This document shows positions 8,061 to 15,603 of a stretch of 64,000 nucleotides of DNA, in pieces. This DNA comes from Leishmania donovani. Taxonomy: Eukaryota > Euglenozoa > Kinetoplastea > Trypanosomatida > Trypanosomatidae. The stretch's first letter is position 1. Each line of letters opens with the position of its first letter. Under the pieces are notes generated by a model. It was given only the letters and a program-made list of their open reading frames with translations. It had not been told where the DNA came from and searched no databases. The stretch lies in the NCBI RefSeq assembly GCF_000227135.1, contig NC_018248.1, positions 529,670-593,669 on the forward strand, read 5' to 3'. The position numbers were made by a program, and so were the translations under genes.

Positions 8061-10100
8061 CTACGCCGCGGCGGCCAAGGCACCGAGCTGCTTCAGCATC
8101 TGCACGAGCGCGGCATCCCCTGCGGACACCAGCTTCGCTGTGGCTGCCTCCTGCACCAGGACATGTACGTCCTCCTCCAAGGCAAAGCCGCCCTGGCCCT
8201 GCATCTTGGTCACTAACTGCGCCTGCACGAGCTCAGCCTTCTCCTGCTTTGCCAGTGTATCGTTGAACTGCAGGCGGCGCTGCTGCTGAAGCTTGTCAAG
8301 GGCGGCCTCCTTGTTGCTGAGCGCGCTGCGCGAATCTTGTGCCTCCGCCGTGTACGCCGGGGCACCGTCAATCGCCAGCTTCGCGTACACCTGCGTTTCT
8401 GTGACGTTCGTGGCTTGCCCACCTGGGCCGCTGGCGCGCGCCGTCTCGTAAGCGACGCTGCACCGCTTCGCGTTCCGCACCAGGGCTGCAGAGACGAACG
8501 GGTGCGCGCTCGTCACCGTGAATGCAGAGGCGGGAGTCACAGCGCCGGTGCCACCGCTTTCCGCTCGCGCCGTCCCTCTGGCCAGGCTCACCGCAAACGC
8601 GTAGCCGAACGGTCCCGGTGCGCTGGAAAAGGGCAAGGCGTCTGATGCCGCGGTCACGTGCGCCCGACCGCGCTCTCCCGCGACCATCTCCAACTCGAAG
8701 CCAACGCTAGAAAAATACGTGCGCAGCGCCGCCGCATCGCCTGTGAATGTGACGACTGCGTCGTAGTTCGAGTGAGGCACATTGCTCATTACGTAGCGTC
8801 GCACCACCGCCACGTATGCGGCAGCGGCCGCAGCGTGATCGTGCGCCGCCGCCTCCCAGGCCGCCTGCTGGCGGTCCTGATACTTGGCCTGCAGCTCCGC
8901 AAAGGCTTTCTCGGCTGCCTCCTGGCTTGCCTCAGTTGCTACCGCGGCGGCGCCGGCGCTACCCACGTCCTCGCCCTTGGCGCTAGCACAAAGTCGGCTA
9001 ACGTTGCTGCAGGCAAGCGAGAACTGCAGCAGCGGATCGCGGCGACGCATGCGGTCCAGCTTTCGCTGCAGGGAGCGCAGTGCATCCTCGCGCTCTTGGA
9101 GCAGCTGCTGCAGAGCAACGTACGTGGTCGTGCCTGGAGCGGTGCTTAACTGCGCAGCCGTCTTCAGCTGCTCCACCTCGGCCTTGAGCTGGCTGTTGGA
9201 CTGTGTCAACTGCCTTACGCTCTTGCTGCTGTCTCGCAGATCCATGTTCTCGGAGGTGAGCAGCATTACCTCCTGCTCCACCTTGGCTAGCTTGCTCCGT
9301 AGGCTCGCCTCACGTGTGGTCAGGTCCTTGTGTTCCCGCTGCAGTGCCTCCAGCGTGGACTGGACTTGGTAGTACTTGTCACGGTACTCGTTCTTGCGGC
9401 TGCGGATGGTGCGGAGCTCTTGAAAGAGGGCCTCGATCTCTGGGCCGAGGTTCACCTTCCTCAGCTCGTCCAACGAGGGGCCACCACTGCTACCGCTTCC
9501 ATTCAAGCGCTTGGAGCTCAACGCGGCTGCGCTACTAAAGAGGTCCCGTCGCGGACACGACGCCGCAGACGCGGCGGCGCCCGTGGAGGACGCGCTGGCG
9601 GGTGCAGCATTCGCCGGCGTCGTGGTGGTGGAGGGAGAGGGCGGCGGTGGTGCCTGCTGCTGCATCTTCATGAGCTGCTCTAGCACCTTGGTGTTGTTCT
9701 GCGCCAGCTTGCCGAAGCCGGGAATCTTGCTCATTATCTTCTGCATCTCCATCGCCTGCCTCATCATCTGCTCTTGCTTCTCTTTCGGTTGGCTGTTGAA
9801 GAGCTGCTGCATGGTCTGAAGCTTCTGCAGGTCAAACCCGGAAGAGAAGCCGGGCGGCACGCCAGCGCTCGAGTTCTGACTGGAGCTGCTGCTTGTGCTG
9901 CTTGCGCTGCAACCAGTCGTCGTCGCGGAGGAGGCACCGATGCCACCCGCGCTGCCCCACTGCTTGCCGAAATTGCCAAAGAAGGCGCGGCGAGTGGCGA
10001 GGAGGGCGACGGAGACGGCGGCGCATTTCGACGAGTGTGGTGACGCCGCGGCGAGCAGACAAAGCCGCAGCTCCGGCACTGATGCATTGCGGCGCAGCAT
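8061..10100 (-). CDS. Mitochondrial GGQ release-factor-like protein (MTRFR/C12orf65 type) with long N-terminal coiled coil, 679 aa
   Basis: Probable mitochondrial translation-rescue or release factor. The catalytic loop RASGPGGQATNVTETQV puts the GGQ at residues 560-562. GPGGQATN is the form typical of the MTRFR/C12orf65 branch; canonical RFs have GPGGQhvN. A basic/helical segment follows (about 590-635), as in RF-1 domains. The N-terminus (MLRRNASVPELRLCLL, many Arg and no acid in the first 40 residues except one Glu) looks like a mitochondrial targeting sequence. Residues 90-150 are Gln/Met-rich and include IPGFGK (126-131), reminiscent of the SRP54 M domain. A coiled coil spans about 215-350. 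Residues 440-550 before the GGQ loop may be an added domain. MTRFR proteins are normally under 200 aa, so this is a heavily extended relative. I start at the ATG at 10100; the frame upstream is CA-repeat leader. Confidence 0.85.
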   Translation of the reverse strand: MLRRNASVPELRLCLLAAASPHSSKCAAVSVALLATRRAFFGNFGKQWGSAGGIGASSATTTGCSASSTSSSSSQNSSAGVPPGFSSGFDLQKLQTMQQLFNSQPKEKQEQMMRQAMEMQKIMSKIPGFGKLAQNNTKVLEQLMKMQQQAPPPPSPSTTTTPANAAPASASSTGAAASAASCPRRDLFSSAAALSSKRLNGSGSSGGPSLDELRKVNLGPEIEALFQELRTIRSRKNEYRDKYYQVQSTLEALQREHKDLTTREASLRSKLAKVEQEVMLLTSENMDLRDSSKSVRQLTQSNSQLKAEVEQLKTAAQLSTAPGTTTYVALQQLLQEREDALRSLQRKLDRMRRRDPLLQFSLACSNVSRLCASAKGEDVGSAGAAAVATEASQEAAEKAFAELQAKYQDRQQAAWEAAAHDHAAAAAAYVAVVRRYVMSNVPHSNYDAVVTFTGDAAALRTYFSSVGFELEMVAGERGRAHVTAASDALPFSSAPGPFGYAFAVSLARGTARAESGGTGAVTPASAFTVTSAHPFVSAALVRNAKRCSVAYETARASGPGGQATNVTETQVYAKLAIDGAPAYTAEAQDSRSALSNKEAALDKLQQQRRLQFNDTLAKQEKAELVQAQLVTKMQGQGGFALEEDVHVLVQEAATAKLVSAGDAALVQMLKQLGALAAAA

Positions 10101-11137
10101 CGTGTGAGCGAGTAGCAGATACGCGCTACGATGATTACGAAGGGCGACACACACCGGCGCACACGCACCGAGATACAGGGAAAGGAGATGAAGAGATGGG
10201 TGGGTTGGGGGTGGGCTGGAAACACTTCCGCACTTGAGTAGGTGTGTCTGTCTGTGTGTGTGTGTGTGTGTGTGCCCATGCAGCACGGCACGCAGCGCGT
10301 ATCCAGCTCGAGGACAGGGGCAAAACAGAGACCACCGCGGCAACGAAATTGACCGCCACGGTGCAGGGCTTCGCTGTAGGAGACTACGCAGCTGCGTCGG
10401 AGGCGAGAAGATGGCGAAGCAAAAAGCAGAAAGCTCCCCCAAAAAGCAGGAACGCAACATGAAATGGGGAAAGTGTGGTGTGTATGGTGAGAGGCGTGGC
10501 CGACGAGCAAGGTCGACAGGGTTTCGGAGAAGAAAAGGGGACGCAGCACACAAGCACGTTGGCCTGCTTGAACGTGTTTGTGCTACAACAAGCGAAGGCC
10601 ATGATGCGAAGGAGGGAGCGGAAGGACTGGGGTGCGCCGCGGAAGGTGCCACGACACGGGCAGGCAGGCAATCACGCACCTCCACGCACTCTCTGCACAC
10701 ACACACACACACACACGCTCGCACAGGAGCAAGGGAATGGATGGGGAGGGGATGCGCGCACGGCCGCGTTCACATCGACAGCAGGTAGGAGGGAAGCAAG
10801 CCGATGAACCCGCTGCGCTTCTTTATTAGTACTCGTCCGTGCTGTGGTTGCTTTGCTGTGCGTAAGCCGGTTAAGAGTCTGTGTGTGTGTGTGTGTGTGT
10901 GACATACAGCGGAAGGCCAGGGAGGGGGGGGGGAGGGCGGCAGGACAGGAGCCGCTCCTCGCATACCTTTCCTGTCCGTGCTGCTTGCAAGTCATGCAGA
11001 GAGAGAGAGAGACCGGTGCGCTGCTTGGGAGTTAAAGTTAGACAGCACAACTCGACAGAGGGCCACAGAGAGGCTTTCCTATCACATATATACACACATA
11101 CTCACGGAAAAACAACATGAAGAGCGAAGCCGTCATC
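10101..11137. other. Intergenic region with three CA/TG microsatellites
   Basis: No gene is supported. Dinucleotide runs lie at about 10252-10274 (TG), 10696-10716 (AC) and 10879-10901 (TG), with a G-tract near 10922-10935. It should contain the 3'UTR of the PhyH-like gene and the leader of the release-factor-like gene. Confidence 0.6.
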
Positions 11138-12214
11138 TCAGGTGGAAGACGTCTTCGACTCGTCCATTGTGACCGCCGCCAAGTCGGGTACTAGGCCCCA
11201 CTCCTTCTTGGCCTCCATCAAGCTCTTCGGGTACACGGTCGGGTCGTCACGGCGTTCTGTCCACGCCGCAAGCCCAGGCGCGGCGCTACCCATGTACCGC
11301 GGGTCTAGTCCGACGTCGTCACCGTCCATGCACCAGACAGCCTCTGCCATGAGGCGCCAGCAGTTCGTCTGGTTTGTTAAGAAGGACTGCATTGTGTACA
11401 CGGTAGTCAGCAGCACGTCTCCAGCCTCCAAGGCCGAGGACACGAACGGGTTGACGTCAACAATGATGGAGGCCCCGGTCGTGTCATCCGTGCCTGGCAG
11501 CTTGCCAAACGGCGAAAGCTCCGCCGGGTTCTCGGTGTAGCAGCCGTCCCCGCGGATCGAGTCGCCCTCCACCTCCCACTGTCCGTAGGTTTTCCGCAGC
11601 TGCGCGTACGTGTCGTGGCTGTTGCTGCTGCGCACCAGCAGCGGTGTGCCCATATGGAGCGGGGTGTCGTGCAGAGGCACTATGGCCACGAGGGCGAGTT
11701 TCGTGCCGCGGTTCAGAAAAACGCTCGGCATGCGAAAGCCGAAGGACTCGCCGGGGGCGCCAAGGTGCAGCGTCTGTAGCGCTGTTGCCTGGACAGCGCC
11801 CCCGAAGACTTGGCGCACCGTCGCCATCACACTCGTGCCACTCACTGCGTTGCGAATGGTGTCGGTGTGGTGGATATTCGGCGGCGGCAGCTCGCCGCCG
11901 CTGGTGGACGGGTACGGCACACCCATCGCGAAGCCGTGCAGCTCCGCCTGCCGCGCGCGGTCCTCGTCAAGGGTAAGTCCGCACTCGCGCATCTGAGTCG
12001 CCAGGTCGTCGAGCGCGGCGTTCACCACATCACGCGGCACAGTGTTCTTGAAGTAGAGGTAGCCATCCTGGTCGAGCCGGTAGCGCAGCTTTGGCGGGTC
12101 GTAGAAGATGTCGTTGGAGGGAAACAGTGGCAGCAGCTCCGTGCCGAGGGCGAGTCGCCCGGTGCCTACCGGGTACGACAGCTTCCCATGTAGCAGAGCG
12201 CGGACGCAGCGCAT
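11138..12214 (-). CDS. PhyH-fold (phytanoyl-CoA dioxygenase-like) protein without evident iron ligands, 358 aa
   Basis: The layout follows the PhyH family of Fe(II)/2-oxoglutarate dioxygenases. A typical opening (LDQDGYLYFKNTVPRDVVNAA, residues 48-68) is followed by the core strands (NRGTKLALVAIVPLHDTP, 168-185), then GTPLLVRSSNSHDTY in the place of the usual PGSH block, and LEAGDVLLTTVYTMQSFLTNQTNCWR (262-287). The last block is the C-terminal strand that normally carries the distal His and the 2-oxoglutarate Arg. R287 is kept, but the distal His position reads Met/Gln (275-276). No HxD appears where expected (about 157-168). An HTD at 116-118 lies too early. It may therefore be a pseudoenzyme. 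No targeting signal is clear. ATG at 12214. Confidence 0.75.
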   Translation of the reverse strand: MRCVRALLHGKLSYPVGTGRLALGTELLPLFPSNDIFYDPPKLRYRLDQDGYLYFKNTVPRDVVNAALDDLATQMRECGLTLDEDRARQAELHGFAMGVPYPSTSGGELPPPNIHHTDTIRNAVSGTSVMATVRQVFGGAVQATALQTLHLGAPGESFGFRMPSVFLNRGTKLALVAIVPLHDTPLHMGTPLLVRSSNSHDTYAQLRKTYGQWEVEGDSIRGDGCYTENPAELSPFGKLPGTDDTTGASIIVDVNPFVSSALEAGDVLLTTVYTMQSFLTNQTNCWRLMAEAVWCMDGDDVGLDPRYMGSAAPGLAAWTERRDDPTVYPKSLMEAKKEWGLVPDLAAVTMDESKTSST

Positions 12215-12861
12215 ACCTTCGCATGTGCGCCGCAGTTTCGCGCGCGCGTGTGTGTGTGTGCGTGTGTGTGTGTGTGTGTGCGTGTATTAGAGTGTGCGCC
12301 CACACGTCGAGGGGGCGAGGCGGCAGAGTAGCGATGCAAAGAGTGACGAAAAAAGCGAACAAACAGCTTCAAGCGAGCTCTCCATGCGATCGCCCAGTTC
12401 CGCCCTAACGGTGGCACTTGCACGCACGCAGGGATGTGCAACCCGTCATCCTCACGCACGGGAAAGACAGAGAACAGGAGCAGTCCAGAGGAGCAGAGGC
12501 AAGAGAGGGGGGAGGCGACATGATACATTCTCTTCCGTGAGTGTCAAGGATTTATTTGGCACATACCCGCTTCTTCCAGCTTCACGTAAGGCAGCTCAAA
12601 CAGAGATACTCACTGCGACAAGACGAGCACACACACACACACAAACACACGCACACGTACACACCAACCGCAAGGCAGACACCTAACTTGCATGCACGCC
12701 CAGAGTACGAGGGCCCAACGCCCTCACCTACCCTCTAGCACTTCAGCGCTGTACTCTTGCCGAGCACAAATGCCGTCAGGCTCGCGTACGAGTCAGGCGA
12801 TGAGTGTCTTTGCAGGGCCGCCATCATTGGTACTGCCACAGCCCAGAGGCCTTGAGTGGGG
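12215..12861. other. Intergenic region between small secreted-protein gene and PhyH-like gene
   Basis: It contains a long TG run (about 12248-12286), just upstream of the PhyH-like start in transcription sense, and an (AC)n run near 12630-12655. No gene seen. Confidence 0.6.
12248..12286. repeat. (TG)n/(CG) microsatellite in PhyH-like gene leader
   Basis: TG repeats with occasional CG, about 35 nt upstream of the PhyH-like ATG, so (CA)n in the transcript strand. It probably lies close to the splice acceptor. Confidence 0.85.
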
Positions 12862-13347
12862 TTACGTGCAATCCACCACGGAGATGAAGGCACCGCTGTA
12901 GAGCTGGCGGAAGGTCTGCTCTCCCTCGGTGCGGATGCCACTTAGGTCGGAGCGCAGTAGGATGCTCATGCCACGGCTCTCGTCATGCAGCACCAGCTTC
13001 TTGCCCTCGCGGTGCTCCTCCACGAAGGAGTTCAGGATGTTGCGGTCCTTGTCGTACTCCGTCCAGCGACGGCGAACCGTGCCGCTGTTAACTCCCACAG
13101 CATGGGCGCCGATGCAGTTGTCGCATTGAAAACTGCCGCCCTCGTACTTCCACGCTATCATGGAATTGGGCCCACGCGTGACGCAGTCTTTGGCGTGCAC
13201 GACGGCAAACAGCGATCCCGCCATGCAGACCGTCAACATCGCTGCCAGCACGAACAGCGGCATCGAGGACACACAAGTCCGCGGACGTGCACGGCAGCCA
13301 CCACAGCTGGACTGCCGCCGCAGGAAGGTGCAGCGGGGGAGGCGCAT
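12862..13347 (-). CDS. Small secreted or type II membrane protein of unknown function, 161 aa
   Basis: The first ATG in this open frame is at 13347 (MRLPRCTFLRRQ), and a second at 13263 gives 133 aa. From the second Met the sequence is a classic hydrophobic signal (MPLFVLAAMLTVCMAGSLFA, then VVHA before a likely cleavage at KD). The arginines of the longer form would make a positive n-region, so either start exports the protein or anchors it. The mature part of about 110 residues has three cysteines near its start (KDCVTRG, FQCDNC), a charged middle (RRRWTEYDKDRN) and a beta-like C-terminus ending DCT. I recognise no domain. A pyrimidine run ending in GGCAG lies between the two ATGs, so trans-splicing there would select the shorter form. 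Confidence 0.7.
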   Translation of the reverse strand: MRLPRCTFLRRQSSCGGCRARPRTCVSSMPLFVLAAMLTVCMAGSLFAVVHAKDCVTRGPNSMIAWKYEGGSFQCDNCIGAHAVGVNSGTVRRRWTEYDKDRNILNSFVEEHREGKKLVLHDESRGMSILLRSDLSGIRTEGEQTFRQLYSGAFISVVDCT

Positions 13348-13929
13348 CGCACACCAAATCGAGGTGCGGGAAGGAAGGAGTAGGTGATGCTCAGCGAGCA
13401 GAAGATGACTTCTTTGCTCCACACTATTAAGGCGACGACGGCGTAGGTGTGCACGCTGTACGCAGCGGAAGGGCAGGTTCCTTCACCGCTTCCGCGGACG
13501 CGAGCGGCCTGGGCAGAAAGAGAGAGACGCTCCACTGACATAGGGGACCATGTGCATGCAGGTATACGCGTAACCCATGAGGTGAAAGGGGAAAGGCGGC
13601 GGGAGGGGTGATGGTGGTGGTGATACTGATGAGGAGGGAGGCAGATACGAGAACGCGTGCGTCATCGGTGAAACGAATCCCTGACAACAGTACCGAGGAC
13701 GGCGGGGTGGGGGACCACTGCGCTCCCGCTACTGCTGCTCCACTATGACAGCGAACGTGCCTGTTCGCGCGACCACGCACAAAGAAAACGGTGGTGGTGT
13801 TGGTGGTAGAGTATGGAAGGAGAAGTGCACGGGCGCGAGGGGGCTGTCGTGATCACCCGCGCCTCCCTCGCCTACACACTTTCGCACACTCATTCCTTCA
13901 CCACCCCAAAGCCGAAAGCCATCGCCAGC

Positions 13930-14233
13930 AGAGCTCCTTCAGTGACGCCCCATCCCCACAAAGAAGCACGCGAGATCGACATGCCGAGAGCCTTCCTCCT
14001 TTCCTTCTGCTTTCGGCTCACCGGGCTATTCTGTGAGCCGTCTTGGCGGCAGAGAGAGGGAAAGACAGGCACAGCAGCCCCATCCGCGTCTCACGCCCGC
14101 ACTCTCTTCGCAGCAGTGGCCTCGCCTCTTCGGCGCATGCTTTGCATTCTTTCTTCACCTGAAAAGGATCTCTGATGACAAGGGGGGGGAAGCACGCAGA
14201 CACCCACCGCTCAGTGCGTGGCATCAGAGGGTC
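13930..14233. repeat. 304-bp direct repeat, left copy (contig-end redundancy)
   Basis: Bases 13930-14233 are repeated, as far as I can compare by eye without a difference, at 14333-14636, separated only by a 99-N gap. An exact repeat abutting both sides of a placeholder gap is the mark of two contigs whose overlap was not merged. Biological tandem duplication is possible but less likely. Confidence 0.85.
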
Positions 14234-14332
14234 NNNNNNNNNNNNNNNNNNNNNNNNNNNNNNNNNNNNNNNNNNNNNNNNNNNNNNNNNNNNNNNNNNN
14301 NNNNNNNNNNNNNNNNNNNNNNNNNNNNNNNN
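14234..14332. other. Assembly gap, 99 N
   Basis: Placeholder gap whose two flanks are the 304-bp direct repeat. Confidence 0.95.
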
Positions 14333-14636
14333 AGAGCTCCTTCAGTGACGCCCCATCCCCACAAAGAAGCACGCGAGATCGACATGCCGAGAGCCTTCCT
14401 CCTTTCCTTCTGCTTTCGGCTCACCGGGCTATTCTGTGAGCCGTCTTGGCGGCAGAGAGAGGGAAAGACAGGCACAGCAGCCCCATCCGCGTCTCACGCC
14501 CGCACTCTCTTCGCAGCAGTGGCCTCGCCTCTTCGGCGCATGCTTTGCATTCTTTCTTCACCTGAAAAGGATCTCTGATGACAAGGGGGGGGAAGCACGC
14601 AGACACCCACCGCTCAGTGCGTGGCATCAGAGGGTC
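14333..14636. repeat. 304-bp direct repeat, right copy
   Basis: Partner of the copy ending at 14233. It covers unique flank and the first bases of SIDER-like copy R2. Confidence 0.85.
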
Positions 14637-14965
14637 CAGCCCCACCGCACCCCCCCTCCCTCCCCTCCACTCCCGACTCTCTGCGTGTGTGAGGAAGGAA
14701 GCCCAGCAGCCCCCACCTCACCCTCCCCAATGCCGAGCCACTCCTGGTGGTGGTGGCAGGGCCCGGTGCCCGCGACGCAGCGAGGTCAGAGCAATTCAGC
14801 GCTACTGATGTTGTCGGTCAAGGCCCTGCGTGGCGCTGCGTCGACGCCACCTGCGCAGCGGGCAGAGTGCGAGGCAGGGGCCGTGCTCTCAGGCGACTGC
14901 ATCGGCGCCTTGCTGGACCGGCGTGTGTCGACGGCTGCCATGGTCCCACGCGAGGTGGGGCCTGT

Positions 14966-15064
14966 NNNNNNNNNNNNNNNNNNNNNNNNNNNNNNNNNNN
15001 NNNNNNNNNNNNNNNNNNNNNNNNNNNNNNNNNNNNNNNNNNNNNNNNNNNNNNNNNNNNNNNN
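14966..15064. other. Assembly gap, 99 N, flanked by a 249-bp direct repeat
   Basis: Bases 14717-14965 to the left and 15065-15313 to the right read the same. As with the previous gap, this looks like unmerged contig overlap inside SIDER-like copy R2. Confidence 0.95.
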
Positions 15065-15440
15065 CTCACCCTCCCCAATGCCGAGCCACTCCTGGTGGTG
15101 GTGGCAGGGCCCGGTGCCCGCGACGCAGCGAGGTCAGAGCAATTCAGCGCTACTGATGTTGTCGGTCAAGGCCCTGCGTGGCGCTGCGTCGACGCCACCT
15201 GCGCAGCGGGCAGAGTGCGAGGCAGGGGCCGTGCTCTCAGGCGACTGCATCGGCGCCTTGCTGGACCGGCGTGTGTCGACGGCTGCCATGGTCCCACGCG
15301 AGGTGGGGCCTGTGTGGACAGGGCCGTGGGTGGCAGCGTGGGGCGTTGGACCCCGCGCTGTGTGGCAGAGAAACGGATGCACGTTTACAAAACAACCGAA
15401 ACACACGCGAAAGGAAGTTGAAGATCTACAAGCACGCACA

Positions 15441-15476
<36 letters not shown>
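15441..15476. repeat. (AC)n(AT)n compound microsatellite
   Basis: AC units pass into AT units without interruption, about 130 nt downstream of the SMC4 stop codon in transcription sense. Confidence 0.9.
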
Positions 15477-15603
15477 TGAAAGAGAGAGACACATTTATAC
15501 GCGCATCCGCGCGCGCGCGCGCACCTGCATGCGCCATACCTCTCTCCGTTACCCTTCTATGAGCGAGATTAAGGGATTGCCAGCCGCGATGACAGACGCG
15601 CGT

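Larger units (their letters stand above)
14170..15382 (+). repeat. SIDER-like retroposon copy R2, antisense to the gene cluster
   Basis: The only one of seven copies on the plus strand. It reads from 'gatctctgatgacaag' and 'ggaagcacgcagacacccac', through 'gtcggtcaaggccctgcg', to 'ggcagagaaacggatgcac', and is followed 60-90 nt later by an AC/AT-rich tail. Removing the two gaps and their duplicated flanks leaves about 460 bp, the length of the other copies. It lies about 220 nt beyond the SMC4 stop codon, in opposite orientation to SMC4. Confidence 0.8.
13348..15603. other. Intergenic region behind SMC4, with an antisense SIDER-like copy, two artefactual gaps and AC/AT repeats
   Basis: SMC4's 3'UTR should lie in the right part and the leader of the small secreted-protein gene in the left part. 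About 750 bp of the stated length appears to be duplicated contig ends plus Ns. An (AC)n(AT)n run at 15441-15476 and a (GC)n run near 15509-15522 follow directly downstream of SMC4. No gene; the 347-aa plus-strand frame across 14436-15479 is repeat sequence. Confidence 0.6.

Noticed and set aside
8061..10724. Longer form of the release-factor-like protein starting at 10724
   Set aside because: The extra N-terminal part is a translation of CA repeats and pyrimidine leader; the ATG at 10100 opens a credible mitochondrial presequence.
13930..14636. Biological tandem duplication of 304 bp
   Set aside because: The copies appear identical and are separated only by a placeholder gap; unmerged contig overlap explains this better.
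14436..15479. 347-codon plus-strand frame, and similar frames in other repeat copies (PPSPPLPTLCVCEEGSPAAP-type)
   Set aside because: The frame is simply open reading through the SIDER-like element; similar frames appear in all copies, and breaks and G-run shifts between copies show no coding constraint.
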